DNA from: Qipengyuania xiamenensis
Lineage (GTDB): Bacteria; Pseudomonadota; Alphaproteobacteria; Sphingomonadales; Sphingomonadaceae
Assembly: GCF_019711495.1 (NCBI RefSeq)
Contig: NZ_JAIGNM010000001.1
Span: 1,488,001-1,552,000 of the forward strand
Length of the DNA: 64,000 bases
Reading direction: 5' to 3'
Shown here: positions 43,988-53,515 of the stretch, in pieces
How positions within the stretch are numbered: position 1 is the first letter of the stretch
Layout of the letters: every line of letters starts with the position of its first letter
The notes under the pieces: generated by a model
Databases searched by the model: none
Seen by the model: the letters and a program-made list of their open reading frames with translations, nothing else
Told to the model about the DNA's origin: nothing
Position numbers and translations under genes: made by a program

Positions 43988-44608
43988 ATGGCAGTGCATT
44001 TCCACGAAGAAGACCTTCCCGAAGGCGTCCTCGCCGATGGCCCGGTGGCCGTCGATACCGAAACCATGGGTCTGATCACGATCCGCGACCGGCTGTGCGT
44101 CGTGCAGATCAGCGACGGCAATGGCGACGAGCATCTCGTGCGCTTCGGCCCCGAGAGCACCTATGACGCGCCCAACCTCAAGGCGGTCCTCGCCGATCCG
44201 GAGCGATTGAAGCTGTTCCACTTCGCGCGCTTCGACCTGGCAGCGATCGAATACTACCTCGGGGTCACCGCCGCGCCGTGCTATTGCACCAAGATCGCTA
44301 GCAAGCTGGTGCGCACCTACACCGACCGCCATGGCCTCAAGAACCTCGTCGAGGAACTGCTGGGCGAGAACATCTCAAAGGCTCAGCAGTCGTCCGACTG
44401 GGGCGGCCCGGAACTCAACCAGGCACAGCGCGAATATGCGGCCAGCGACGTGCGCTTCCTCCACCGGATGAAGGAAGAACTCGACCGCAGGCTGGAACGC
44501 GAAGGTCGCACGGAACTTGCGCAGGCCTGCTTCGATTTCCTTCCTGCACGCGCCCATCTCGACATCCTGGGATGGCAGGATCACGATATATTCAGCCATA
44601 TGGGCTGA
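43988..44608 (+). CDS. Ribonuclease D-like 3'-5' exonuclease (no HRDC domain)
   Basis: The 206-residue protein holds the DEDD exonuclease core: AVDTETMGL (Asp23, Glu25), the Asp in FARFDLAAIE and the terminal Tyr-Asp pair in EYAASDVRFLHR. The HRDC domains found in RNase D of gamma-proteobacteria are absent, as is common in alphaproteobacteria. It should trim RNA 3' ends, including tRNA precursors. ATG 43988 is preferred to one at 43967; the AAGG at 43976 sits at usable spacing. It lies upstream of lptC with a 17-bp gap and may be in the same operon. Confidence 0.9.
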   Translation: MAVHFHEEDLPEGVLADGPVAVDTETMGLITIRDRLCVVQISDGNGDEHLVRFGPESTYDAPNLKAVLADPERLKLFHFARFDLAAIEYYLGVTAAPCYCTKIASKLVRTYTDRHGLKNLVEELLGENISKAQQSSDWGGPELNQAQREYAASDVRFLHRMKEELDRRLEREGRTELAQACFDFLPARAHLDILGWQDHDIFSHMG

Positions 44609-44625
44609 TGGAGCGTTAGGTCGTC

Positions 44626-45294
44626 ATGGTATTTCGCAAGCGCAGGATCGAAACGCAGGAGGCGCAGCAGCTACGCTCGCGCCGCCAGCATTTCGCTGCG
44701 CCGGGCGGAAGCCATGACAAGCTGGTCAAGTTCCTCGCCCGCACCCTGCCGATGGGCGTGGGCGTCGTCGCCGCGCTGATGGTGATCACACCGCTGAGCC
44801 CGCGCGGCGAGATCAGCTTCCTGCTCGACCGGAATGAAGTGGCCGTGATCACCGAACGTCTGCGCGTCGACAATGCGCTCTACCGCGGGCAGGACGAGCA
44901 GGGACGGCCCTTCTCGCTCACCGCCGGTGAAGCGGTCCAGAAATCGAGCGCGGAAGGCATCGTGCGTATGGACGATCTCGTCGCGCGCATGCTGATGAAC
45001 GACGGCCCCGCACGCGTCGAAGCGCCAGGCGGCCAATATGACATCAACGAGGAAGTGGTCGCGATCAACGGGACCATGCGCATGGAAGCCGCAGACGGCT
45101 ATCGCATGCGCGCGAGCGGCGTATCGCTCGACCTCGAGGAAAAGACATTGGTCGGTTCCGGCGGAGTGGAAGGGGCAATCCCCGCCGGCACATTCAGCGC
45201 CAACCGCCTGACTGCCGATCTCAACGAACGTCGGATTACCCTGTCGGGCCGGGCGCGCCTCCAGATGGAGCCCGGAAAGCTGAGGATGCCGTGA
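44626..45294 (+). CDS. lptC: LPS export protein LptC
   Basis: LptC (222 residues) is the inner-membrane-anchored periplasmic part of the LPS transport bridge, passing LPS from LptBFG to LptA. A transmembrane helix at about 38-58 follows a basic N-terminus, then a beta-jellyroll domain with the family's alternating strands (VRMDDLVARMLMND to ADLNERRITLSG). Overall length and position directly ahead of lptA support it. The stop overlaps the lptA start by one base. Confidence 0.88.
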   Translation: MVFRKRRIETQEAQQLRSRRQHFAAPGGSHDKLVKFLARTLPMGVGVVAALMVITPLSPRGEISFLLDRNEVAVITERLRVDNALYRGQDEQGRPFSLTAGEAVQKSSAEGIVRMDDLVARMLMNDGPARVEAPGGQYDINEEVVAINGTMRMEAADGYRMRASGVSLDLEEKTLVGSGGVEGAIPAGTFSANRLTADLNERRITLSGRARLQMEPGKLRMP

Positions 45295-45845
45295 TGACGA
45301 ACCAGATTCCCACCATGATCAAGAGCGCCGCCGCCGGCTTCGCGCTGACCGCGGCCGCACTAGGCGGCATCCAGCTGTCCGCGCAGGCCATCGCAAGCCA
45401 TAATTCGAATGCGCCGGTGTCCTATGCGGCCGACCGGATCGAGCTGCAGGACAAGCAGAACCGCGTGGTCCTGTCGGGCAATGTGCAGATCACGCAGGCC
45501 GGCCTCAACCTCAATGCGGCGCGCACCATCGTAAACTATTCGGATGCCGGCAGCCTCAGCATCCAGCGGATCATGGCCACCGGCGGCGTCAGCGTGACGC
45601 GCGGCAACGAGCGCGCGCAGGGCGATACGGCGGTCTATGACTTCAACCGCCGCGTCATCACCATGGCGGGCAATGTGCGCCTGAACCGGGGCGGCGATAC
45701 GCTCAATGGCGGACGCCTCGTGATCGATCTTGCGAGCGGGGTGTCGAGCATCGACGGTCGCTCGAGCGGCTCTTCCTCGGTCACGGGTGAAGGCAATTCG
45801 GGCGATGGCCGGGTCACGGGCACCTTCTCCGTTCCCGAGAACTGA
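45294..45845 (+). CDS. lptA: LPS export protein LptA
   Basis: LptA (183 residues) is the periplasmic bridge protein for LPS. A signal peptide (about 1-32) precedes an OstA-type beta-jellyroll: YAADRIELQDKQNRVVLSGNVQI, AQGDTAVYDFNRRVITMAGNV and LNGGRLVIDL. A glycine/serine-rich tail follows. ATG 45294 is preferred; a GTG three bases upstream would also fit. It is coupled to lptC and to the next gene (TGATG). The expected lptB ATPase does not follow. Confidence 0.9.
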   Translation: MTNQIPTMIKSAAAGFALTAAALGGIQLSAQAIASHNSNAPVSYAADRIELQDKQNRVVLSGNVQITQAGLNLNAARTIVNYSDAGSLSIQRIMATGGVSVTRGNERAQGDTAVYDFNRRVITMAGNVRLNRGGDTLNGGRLVIDLASGVSSIDGRSSGSSSVTGEGNSGDGRVTGTFSVPEN

Positions 45846-47011
45846 TGACCGGAACGGGCCAGCGCGCCCGGATCGGGCGGGCGCTTCTGGCGCTGTGCGG
45901 GCACCGTGCCAACGAAACCGGTGAGCTTTCGGATACCGACTGGCAGGCGCTCGATCGACTGGCGGACCAGCACCGGCTGAGACCCTTCCTGCATGGCCGC
46001 ACCACCCGCAAAGAGATTGGCGCCGCACCACAAGCTATCCGCGAGAACTGGCGCGAGGCGCATCGCAACAATGCCATCGCGGTACTCGCACAACGACGCG
46101 CCCTCTTGCAGGCAGTAGCCACGCTCTCCGGAGCCGGCATCGGAGCGGTCGCGCTAAAGGGTTCGGCACTCGCATGGACCGTCTGGCCCGCCCCCTCGGA
46201 ACGCGAGATGCGCGATATCGACCTCCTGGTAGCCGAGGACAACGCGCCAACCGCCTATGAGGCCCTGCGCAGTGCCGGATGGAAGGCGCCAGAACTGTCG
46301 GCGGGTGAATTGGCCAAATTCGCCTCGAGCGAGACCCACCTGCCCCCCCTTTATTCGCCCGAGGCAGTGATGTGCGAGCTGCACGCCCGCGTCTGGGGCA
46401 ATGCTCCGCTGCCCGGGTCATCCATGCCCCTGGGCGACGAAGCCGGTCTCCTCGGCCGTGCCCGCTACGAGCAATCTCTTGGCGCTGCGGTCCCGGCCAC
46501 GTCCGATATGCTTGCCCATCTCGTCGTGCATGCCGCCTGTTCGCACCTGCTCAATGTCGGCCCCATGGCGCTGGTCGACATCGATCTCCTGTGCAAGCGC
46601 AGGGCCATCGACTGGAAGGCGTTCTGGGAGCGGGCCGAAAGAAACGGATACGATCGCCCTGCCGCATTGGTCTTCGCGCTGGTCGAGCGCTGGCAAACTC
46701 CGGCATTCCTCGAAACCAGCCAGTGTCCACACGAGATCGAAGCCGACCTTCTCGACGGGGCCGAACTGCTGCTCGTGCAGGATCTCGCAGCGCGAAAGGA
46801 CATCAACGCGATAGCATCCTTGTCGTCCGGCATTCTGGGCGGAAGGATGGGCCAGCACCCCCTCGACCGGGCAGAGGGTCCGATCTCGCTCGCCGGAAGG
46901 GTGAAGCAGGTCGCCAGCCGCGCCTTCTCGGTAGGGCGCAGCATGCTGTCACCCGAGACGCGCCGAGACGGGCTAGCCACCGCGAAACTCCAGAAATGGA
47001 TGGAAGGTTAG
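45845..47011 (+). CDS. Uncharacterised nucleotidyltransferase (NTP_transf_5-like)
   Basis: The 388-residue product resembles the uncharacterised nucleotidyltransferases of PF14907. It shows AVALKGSALAW, the DxD-type catalytic motif in REMRDIDLLVAEDN (about 118-131) and the CELHARVW and HLVVHAACSHLLN segments that follow. In other bacteria this family appears in exopolysaccharide or peptide gene clusters. Its target here is unknown. The start codon shares one base with the lptA stop (TGATG), so it is translated with the LPS export genes. Convergent with holA, four-base overlap. Confidence 0.82.
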   Translation: MTGTGQRARIGRALLALCGHRANETGELSDTDWQALDRLADQHRLRPFLHGRTTRKEIGAAPQAIRENWREAHRNNAIAVLAQRRALLQAVATLSGAGIGAVALKGSALAWTVWPAPSEREMRDIDLLVAEDNAPTAYEALRSAGWKAPELSAGELAKFASSETHLPPLYSPEAVMCELHARVWGNAPLPGSSMPLGDEAGLLGRARYEQSLGAAVPATSDMLAHLVVHAACSHLLNVGPMALVDIDLLCKRRAIDWKAFWERAERNGYDRPAALVFALVERWQTPAFLETSQCPHEIEADLLDGAELLLVQDLAARKDINAIASLSSGILGGRMGQHPLDRAEGPISLAGRVKQVASRAFSVGRSMLSPETRRDGLATAKLQKWMEG

Positions 47012-48051
47012 CGGCGCCCTGCGCCGGCGACGCGCGCGATGCCCGTGAGACCTTGGGCCAACAGCAGTTCGGATGACTGGCTATTGGTCAGCAATTCGCG
47101 GTGCAGTTCGGTGAGGCGCAGCGTCAGCCGGTCGAGCTTGGGACCGCGCCAGCGCTGGACCTGCTCGGCGATCTCGCGCTCTTCCTTCCAGAAGATGCCG
47201 AGCCGCGCCTTCTCTCCCTTGTCGAGATCCTGGTAGCGACGATTGCCCAGCGCCGCCGAAATCCGTGCCAGCTGTGCTGCGCGCCGCTCTACCGCGAGAA
47301 GCGTACCGACCGGATTGAGGCCGACCTGCTTCATCCGCGCAATCTCGGCCGCGACCTTGGGGCCCTGTCCCGCGAGTACGGCATTCACGAGGCTGGCGAA
47401 GCCGTCTTCCTCGGTCGCCGCGCCGATTGCGTCGAGGTCTTCCATCGTACCGGGCCGCGGCGATTGCGGGCTGGCATCGAGATAGGTGGCAAGCTTCGTC
47501 ACCTCGCTCTGCGCGAGGCGTACGTCGAGACCGGCGGCGCGAGCAATGCGCTCTGCAACCGACCCGTCGAGGCGAACGCCGACGGCATCGCCCATGCCGC
47601 GCACGCTCTGCGTCACCGAGCGCAGGTCGGGCGGGTAGAACATCGCCACCACCGCATCCTTGCGCTTCTCCAGAAGCTTGGCGGTGCGCGACTTGTCGGT
47701 GGCCGAGGTGGCGACGACGATGACCGGACAGGCCTCGCCCGCGCCCATGTCCCCGGTTTCGAGCAGCGTCTTCAGCGCTTCGTGAGCCTCGTCACCGGCA
47801 ACGCGCGACCAGATGTGGCGCTTGTCTCCGAAGAGCGAGGTCGAACGCGCTTCATCACCAAGCTTCGCCGGATCCGCGCGCAGTTCCGCGCCGGGAATCT
47901 CGACCCTCTCGCCGGGGTCGGGGAGCATGGCGACGATGTCGTTCGCAGCGGCGCTCGCGCCTGCCTCGTCCTGTCCGCAAAAGAAGAAGACCTTGCAGGT
48001 CTCCGCCGCACCGCGCGCCTTGGCAGCGAAGTCGCGTCCGGTAAGTTTCAC
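47008..48051 (-). CDS. holA: DNA polymerase III delta subunit
   Basis: HolA (347 residues) opens the sliding clamp and loads it at replication forks with the clamp loader. The family pattern KVFFFCGQDEAGASAAANDI near the start, the segment SLFGDKRHIW and the C-terminal helical collar domain (VNAVLAGQGPKVAAEIARM) match. The start is a GTG that overlaps the lptE stop (GTGA); no other start is better. leuS-lptE-holA is the usual order in many proteobacteria. Confidence 0.93.
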   Translation of the reverse strand: MKLTGRDFAAKARGAAETCKVFFFCGQDEAGASAAANDIVAMLPDPGERVEIPGAELRADPAKLGDEARSTSLFGDKRHIWSRVAGDEAHEALKTLLETGDMGAGEACPVIVVATSATDKSRTAKLLEKRKDAVVAMFYPPDLRSVTQSVRGMGDAVGVRLDGSVAERIARAAGLDVRLAQSEVTKLATYLDASPQSPRPGTMEDLDAIGAATEEDGFASLVNAVLAGQGPKVAAEIARMKQVGLNPVGTLLAVERRAAQLARISAALGNRRYQDLDKGEKARLGIFWKEEREIAEQVQRWRGPKLDRLTLRLTELHRELLTNSQSSELLLAQGLTGIARVAGAGRR

Positions 48052-48533
48052 TGGTCCCGCAGCGTCAGCGCGACGCGGGTCACGATACGATCGGCGATTT
48101 CGACCGAGAGGTTTTCGAGCGCGGTCTGTTCGGCTGCGATGGTCGCATATTCGCTCGACACCACGTCGATACCCGCGTCGGTCCCCTCGGTCGCATCGAG
48201 CAGGATGTCACCGGTTGCGGCATCGACCAACTGGTAGCGCGCGCGCAGCGTACGGCGCTCGCGGCTGACGGTATCGTCGGCGAGGACCGCCAGACCTTCA
48301 AGGCTGTCGTCCAGCCGGACATCGAGGCGGTAGCGCGGGCTTGCAACGCCGGCCGCACCCAGCTTGTCGACCAGGGCATTGCGCACCAGCCATCCGGCCT
48401 TGCCCGCAATCGGCGGCACATCGACCGCTGCCAGCCCCTGAGCCACCTCGCCGCTGCCGCCGCCTGCATACATGGGCGAAAGCCCGCATGCGGAGAGCGA
48501 AAGGGCGGAAGCGAGGGTCAGGAAAATACGCAT
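48048..48533 (-). CDS. lptE: LPS assembly lipoprotein LptE
   Basis: LptE is the outer-membrane lipoprotein that plugs the LptD barrel during LPS insertion. In 161 residues there is a lipoprotein signal ([16 protein letters not shown]; the lipobox Cys is at 16), followed by GLSPMY and a domain of alternating strands with ASPRYRLDVRLD and RTLRARYQL. The start shares one base with the leuS stop and its own stop overlaps holA, so all three are coupled. It forms part of the LPS system with lptA and lptC about 3 kb away on the opposite strand. Confidence 0.88.
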   Translation of the reverse strand: MRIFLTLASALSLSACGLSPMYAGGGSGEVAQGLAAVDVPPIAGKAGWLVRNALVDKLGAAGVASPRYRLDVRLDDSLEGLAVLADDTVSRERRTLRARYQLVDAATGDILLDATEGTDAGIDVVSSEYATIAAEQTALENLSVEIADRIVTRVALTLRDQ

Positions 48534-51046
48534 CAGGTGACGATATTGACCAATCTGTCGGGCACCACAATGACCTTGCGCACTTCTGCACCGTCGAGCG
48601 AGCGCTGCACCTTCTCGGATGCCAGCGCCATGGCTTCGAGGTCTTCCTTCGACGCACCCTTGGGAGCGGTGAGCGTGTCGCGCAGCTTGCCCTTGTGCTG
48701 GACGGCGATGGTAACCTCGTCCTCGACCAGCAGCGCCGGATCGACTTCGGGCCAAGCGGCATCGGCCACCATCCCGCTCTCGCCAAGGCCGGCCCATGCC
48801 TCTTCGGCTAGGTGCGGCATCATCGGGGCGACAAGCTGGACCAGGCTGCGGATCGCGTGGCTGCGGCTTGCGGAAGGCGCCGCCTTCTCGACCGCACCGG
48901 TGAGTTCGTAAATGCGCGCGACGGCCTTGTTGAAGCCCAGCGCCTCGATATCCTCGGCGACGGCCGCGACGGTCTGGTGAGTCTTGCGGTCCAGCGCCTT
49001 GTCGTCACCCTCAGCGCCAGCGTCGTGGGCTGAGAACAGGCGCCACAGGCGGTGGACGAAGCGAGAGCAGCCTTCGATACCGGCTTCCGACCACGGCAGG
49101 TCGCGCTCGGGCGGGCTGTCGGAGAGCATGAACCAGCGCACCGCGTCAGCGCCGTAAGTGTCGATGATGGTGTCGGGGTCGACGACGTTTTTCTTCGACT
49201 TCGACATCTTGATGACGCGGCCGATCTCGACCGGCTTGCCGTCAGCGGTCAGCGTCGCGCCATCGGCAGAGCGTTCCACCTCGTCGGGCGAGAAATAGAC
49301 CGGCTTGCCGTCCCCTGCACGGCTGTAGGTCTCGTGCGTGACCATGCCCTGTGTGAACAGCGAGGCGAAGGGCTCCTTCACGTCGATCTGTCCCATGTGC
49401 GCGAGCGCGCGGGTCCAGAAACGGGCGTAGAGCAGGTGCAGGATCGCGTGCTCGATGCCGCCGATATACTGTTCGACCGGCATCCACTTGGCGACTTCCG
49501 CAGCGTCGAAGGGCTTGTCGGCAGGCTGGCTGGCAAAGCGCAGGAAATACCACGAGCTGTCGACGAAGGTGTCGAGCGTGTCTGTCTCGCGCTCGGCCTT
49601 GCCGCCGCATTTGGGGCAGTCGACATGCTTCCATGTCGCGTGGCGCAGCAGCGGGTTGCCCGGTGTCTGGAAGTCGACATCCTCGGGCAGCGTAATCGGC
49701 AGGCTATCCTTGGGCGCAGGCACCACGCCGCAGGCATCGCAATGGATGAAGGGGATCGGAGTGCCCCAGTAACGCTGACGCGAAACGCCCCAATCGCGCA
49801 GGCGCCAGACGGTCTTGCCGGTCCCGCGGCCCTGTTCCTCGATGCGGCGGATGATTTCGCGCTTGGCGTCTTCGACTTCCATGCCGTCGAGGAAATCGGA
49901 GTTGACGATCACACCGTCGCCAGCCTCGGCCTCGCCATCGAAACCCTTGCCCGCCTCGTCCACGCTCGATGCAACGACGCGCGGGATCGGGAGACCGTAC
50001 TTGGTCGCAAATTCGAAGTCGCGCTGGTCGTGGCCCGGAACCGCCATGATGGCGCCGGTGCCGTAATCCATCAGCACGAAGTTCGCGATGTAAACGGGCA
50101 GCTCCGCGCCGGTGAACGGGTGCTTGGCGGTGATGCCGGTGTCGAATCCGAGCTTCTCGGCGGTTTCGAGTTCGGCAGCGGTGGTGCCGCCCTTCTTGCA
50201 CTCGGCGATGAAGGCGCGTGCCTCGTCACTGTCGATGCCTTGCGCAACCGGATGGTCACCGGCGACCGCAACAAAGCTCGCCCCGAAGATCGTGTCCGGA
50301 CGCGTGGTGTAGACCGGCAGCCTCTCGCCGTTCGAGAGGTCGAAGCTGAATTCGAGACCCTTGGACTTGCCGATCCAGTTTTCCTGCATCAGCCGGACCT
50401 TGTCGGGCCAGTTCTCGAGGCTGCCCAACCCCTCGAGCAGTTCCTCTGCGAAGTCGGTGATCTTGAGGAACCACTGGTTCAATTTGCGCTTCTCGACTTC
50501 CGCGCCCGAGCGCCAGCCTTTGCCGTCGATCACCTGCTCGTTGGCGAGCACGGTCATGTCGACCGGGTCCCAATTGACCTCGCTTTCCTTGCGATAGACG
50601 AGGCCAGCTTCGTAGAGGTCGATAAAGAGCGCCTGTTCGTGGCCGTAATACTCGGGCTCGCAGGTCGCCAGTTCGCGGCTCCAGTCGAGCGCGAAGCCGA
50701 GGCGCTTCAGTTGGGCCTTCATGTGTTCGATATTGTCGCGGGTCCAGCCGCCCGGGTGCACGCCCTTTTCCATCGCGGCGTTTTCGGCCGGCATGCCGAA
50801 AGCGTCCCAGCCCATCGGGTGGAGGACTTCGTGACCGGTCGCCTTCTTGTAGCGCGCGAGCACGTCGCCCATCGTGTAATTGCGCACGTGGCCGATGTGG
50901 ATGCGCCCGCTTGGATAGGGGAACATCTCGAGCACGTAGCTCTTGGGCTTGGGAGAATCGCTGTCGGCGCGGAAAGTCTGCGCCTCGTCCCACGCGGACT
51001 GCCAGCGAGCATCGGCCGAAGCCGGATCGAAACGGGTGTCACTCAT
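48533..51046 (-). CDS. leuS: Leucyl-tRNA synthetase
   Basis: The 837-residue class Ia enzyme charges tRNA-Leu; tRNA-Leu(GAG) is in this same window. The HIGH motif is at 50-53 ([11 protein letters not shown]) and the KMSKS motif near residue 612 ([13 protein letters not shown]). The zinc-binding cysteines ([19 protein letters not shown]) and the editing domain with the threonine-rich loop ([11 protein letters not shown]) are present. Start ATG 51046 is the first of the family. It is followed on the minus strand by lptE and preceded by DUF3576 with a 58-bp gap. Confidence 0.98.
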   Translation of the reverse strand: MSDTRFDPASADARWQSAWDEAQTFRADSDSPKPKSYVLEMFPYPSGRIHIGHVRNYTMGDVLARYKKATGHEVLHPMGWDAFGMPAENAAMEKGVHPGGWTRDNIEHMKAQLKRLGFALDWSRELATCEPEYYGHEQALFIDLYEAGLVYRKESEVNWDPVDMTVLANEQVIDGKGWRSGAEVEKRKLNQWFLKITDFAEELLEGLGSLENWPDKVRLMQENWIGKSKGLEFSFDLSNGERLPVYTTRPDTIFGASFVAVAGDHPVAQGIDSDEARAFIAECKKGGTTAAELETAEKLGFDTGITAKHPFTGAELPVYIANFVLMDYGTGAIMAVPGHDQRDFEFATKYGLPIPRVVASSVDEAGKGFDGEAEAGDGVIVNSDFLDGMEVEDAKREIIRRIEEQGRGTGKTVWRLRDWGVSRQRYWGTPIPFIHCDACGVVPAPKDSLPITLPEDVDFQTPGNPLLRHATWKHVDCPKCGGKAERETDTLDTFVDSSWYFLRFASQPADKPFDAAEVAKWMPVEQYIGGIEHAILHLLYARFWTRALAHMGQIDVKEPFASLFTQGMVTHETYSRAGDGKPVYFSPDEVERSADGATLTADGKPVEIGRVIKMSKSKKNVVDPDTIIDTYGADAVRWFMLSDSPPERDLPWSEAGIEGCSRFVHRLWRLFSAHDAGAEGDDKALDRKTHQTVAAVAEDIEALGFNKAVARIYELTGAVEKAAPSASRSHAIRSLVQLVAPMMPHLAEEAWAGLGESGMVADAAWPEVDPALLVEDEVTIAVQHKGKLRDTLTAPKGASKEDLEAMALASEKVQRSLDGAEVRKVIVVPDRLVNIVT

Positions 51047-51104
51047 GTGGATGCCTGTAAGGATTTCAGGCGCGAATGGAACCCGCTTCGCGCGGGGCAG
51101 GCGC

Positions 51105-51557
51105 CTAGTCTTCGGCGATCGCCTGGCGGCGCAGTTCGCGGGCCTTGGTCAGGATGATGTCTTCCAGCTTCTGGACCGTGGCGGCCTGGACCGGGGCGTC
51201 GACCCAGTTACCGGCCTGGTTGACCTGGCGGCTGGCAGCGACACGCAGCGCATCGGCGCGCAGGTCGGTGTCGAGGATGGTAACGGTCATCTTGACCCGC
51301 TCGCCCGCGTTGCCCGGGTTGGCATACCAGTCGGTCACGATCACGCCGCCGGCGCTGTCGGCCTGGAGCAGCGGAGCGAAGCTGACCGTCTCCAGCGAAG
51401 CACGCCAGAGGTAGGAATTCACGCCGATGGTCGAAACCTGGGCGGCGGCAAGGTCCGCACGCGGACGATCGTTGCTGCCACATGCCGCAAGCCCGAGACT
51501 GGCCAGCGCAACGGCGGCGACGGCGAGGGGGCGATTGAGATTACGGATTGCGGTCAT
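51105..51557 (-). CDS. DUF3576 lipoprotein
   Basis: A 150-residue envelope protein with a lipoprotein signal, lipobox LAAC at about 23-26 followed by GSND. The mature part contains [33 protein letters not shown] in segments typical of DUF3576, and a C-terminal helix ([16 protein letters not shown]). Family function is unknown; in alphaproteobacteria it commonly sits next to leuS, as here. It is the first gene of the DUF3576-leuS-lptE-holA set. Confidence 0.87.
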   Translation of the reverse strand: MTAIRNLNRPLAVAAVALASLGLAACGSNDRPRADLAAAQVSTIGVNSYLWRASLETVSFAPLLQADSAGGVIVTDWYANPGNAGERVKMTVTILDTDLRADALRVAASRQVNQAGNWVDAPVQAATVQKLEDIILTKARELRRQAIAED

Positions 51558-51874
51558 GAACGGTCCTTGGATCCTTTAGGTGCTGCGGCTCTATAAAGCC
51601 TCGGCGCACAGGGGCAAGTTCTGCCTGTGCGCAGGACCGGCATAGACGCCTGCGGCGCGTGAACCATCGCTTAATCACGAGCCGCATGTGTGCCGCAAGC
51701 AACACCTTGAGGTCTATCGGGATACGCCCTGTGGAAAAGCTTCCATTCGTCGCACGTGGGGCGTAGGGTAACGCACTGGTTCGGAGTCGTTTTCACTCCA
51801 TTCTGGAACCATTAATCCGGCAGTCGCCTTAATCAGGTGATCGATCCGGCAAGAACTGGGGAAGAGGCACACCA
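51558..51874. other. 317-bp divergent promoter region with hairpin
   Basis: No gene is seen. GCGCACAGG at 51604-51612 and CCTGTGCGC at 51624-51632 form a nine-base-pair stem with an 11-base loop, without a T run, so it is not an ordinary terminator; it may fold in the leader of the DUF3576 transcript. TTAA words at 51813 and 51829 may be regulatory. The region should hold divergent promoters for DUF3576-leuS and for the exported protein. Confidence 0.4.
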
Positions 51875-52642
51875 ATGGGCAAGACGCTGCACAGCAAGGG
51901 CAAGGGACGGTTCGCGCCGGCCGTGCTGGCTGTTGCCGGTCTCGCTTTCGCCATGCCCGCAGCGGTTCTCGCCGTGAGTTCGCCTGCCGAGACCACGGTT
52001 GCCGAATCCATCGAATTCCTGCCCTTCACGCCTGCCGGGGCTGACCCGCAGCTGGCGCGCAGGGTTGCCGAAGTCATCGGCGAAGACGCACTCCGCTTCA
52101 CTCCGGCAAGCAAGCCGCGCGTGACCGGTGAGCGCACCGTCAATTTCGCCGTTCGCGTTGACGATGCGACCGCACGATCCATTTCGGGCCGCAGCGCGCC
52201 CGACGCCGTCACTCTTGCGATGCCCGAAGCGGTCAGCCCGATCGCCGGTACGCGCTACAACCTCGGAATTGCGCGCGGCTTCCAGAGCTTCGCTCAGCCG
52301 ACCCGCACGTCGCCTTCGGTGGCAGCAGGCGTCCGCGACAGTGTTCGCGACATCGCCATGCCCGACCTGTCGACTTTCGACAGCGGCGAAGATCGCAGCA
52401 AGCCGAGCCGTTTCCAGTCGCGAATCGCTCTCGAGCAGCGCGACCGCGCCGGCAGCACCCCGCGCACAATCCAGGGCGCTGGTTCGCAGCAGGTCGACTT
52501 GGGCGGTTCCTATCGCCTGAGCCGCAACCTCGACGTGACCGCGGGTGTCCGCCTGTCGCAGGAACGCGACCGTCTCACCCCGCTTACCGACGGGGTCGAG
52601 GATGACCAGGCCGTCTACGTCGGAACGCAGATCCGCTTCTGA
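51875..52642 (+). CDS. Exported protein with possible C-terminal membrane strands
   Basis: The 255-residue product has a basic N-terminus then a signal-like hydrophobic segment (about 13-32) ending in an alanine-rich cut site. The mature region is rich in Ser, Arg and Asp. The last 50 residues alternate as beta strands (QQVDLGGSYRL, LDVTAGVRLSQ) and end in QAVYVGTQIRF, a terminal aromatic residue as in outer-membrane proteins. I do not recognise the family. Weak GGGGAAGAGG ribosome binding site before ATG 51875. Monocistronic, 135 bp ahead of phaB. Confidence 0.7.
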   Translation: MGKTLHSKGKGRFAPAVLAVAGLAFAMPAAVLAVSSPAETTVAESIEFLPFTPAGADPQLARRVAEVIGEDALRFTPASKPRVTGERTVNFAVRVDDATARSISGRSAPDAVTLAMPEAVSPIAGTRYNLGIARGFQSFAQPTRTSPSVAAGVRDSVRDIAMPDLSTFDSGEDRSKPSRFQSRIALEQRDRAGSTPRTIQGAGSQQVDLGGSYRLSRNLDVTAGVRLSQERDRLTPLTDGVEDDQAVYVGTQIRF

Positions 52643-52777
52643 TCCGGCCCACCAGACGGCCTCTTACAACACGAATACGATTGTCCGGCTTTCTGTCGGC
52701 GTAATTGCCTTTGCGCCGTCACAATTTGGCGCATAGGGTCAGGCCATTCCGTAACGGAAAGCTTGGGAGAATCGATT

Positions 52778-53503
52778 ATGGGCCGTGTTGCCATCGTCAC
52801 CGGAGGAACCCGCGGGATCGGCCGCGCCATTTGCGAACGCCTGCGGGACGAACGCGATTGCACGGTCATTGCCAATTATGCGGGCAATGACGAGGCGGCC
52901 CACAAGTTCACCGAGGAAACCGGCATCCCGACAGTCAAGTTCGACGTCGGAGATTTCGATGCGGTGCAGGCGGCGTGCAAGCAGGTCGAGGAAGAGCACG
53001 GCCCGATCGAGATCGTGGTCAACAATGCCGGCATCACGCGCGACGGCACACTTCTGAAGATGAGCTACGAGGACTGGGATGCGGTCATGCGCACCAACCT
53101 CGGCGGTTGCTTCAACATGGCCAAGGCGACCTTCGCCGGCATGAAGGAGCGCGGCTGGGGCCGGATCGTCAATATCGGCTCGATCAACGGGCAGGCGGGC
53201 CAGTACGGCCAGGTCAACTATGCCGCTGCGAAGAGCGGCATCCACGGTTTCACCAAGGCGCTTGCGCAGGAAGGCGCGCGCTTCGGCATCACCGTGAATG
53301 CCATCGCTCCGGGCTACATCGACACCGACATGGTGGCCGCCGTGCCTGAGCCGGTGCTCGAAAAGATCGTCGCCAAGATTCCGGTCGGCCGCCTCGGCAA
53401 GGCCAGCGAAATCGCCCGCGGCGTCAGCTTCCTCGTGTCGGAACATGGCGAATTCGTCACCGGCTCGACCATGAGCATCAACGGCGGCCAGCACATGTAT
53501 TGA
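52778..53503 (+). CDS. phaB: Acetoacetyl-CoA reductase
   Basis: PhaB (241 residues) is an SDR-family NADPH enzyme that reduces acetoacetyl-CoA to (R)-3-hydroxybutyryl-CoA for polyhydroxybutyrate synthesis. The dinucleotide loop is TGGTRGIGRAI (8-18), the NNAG motif follows and the catalytic residues are Ser135, Tyr148 and Lys152 (VNYAAAKSG). The family-specific GVSFLVSE and GSTMSINGGQHMY ends are intact. GGGAGAA precedes ATG 52778; a TTG at 52763 is in frame but worse. No phaC or phaA lies beside it, although a thiolase and an R-hydratase are at 32.7-34.4 kb. Confidence 0.93.
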   Translation: MGRVAIVTGGTRGIGRAICERLRDERDCTVIANYAGNDEAAHKFTEETGIPTVKFDVGDFDAVQAACKQVEEEHGPIEIVVNNAGITRDGTLLKMSYEDWDAVMRTNLGGCFNMAKATFAGMKERGWGRIVNIGSINGQAGQYGQVNYAAAKSGIHGFTKALAQEGARFGITVNAIAPGYIDTDMVAAVPEPVLEKIVAKIPVGRLGKASEIARGVSFLVSEHGEFVTGSTMSINGGQHMY

Positions 53504-53515
53504 GGCTGTGGTCGG

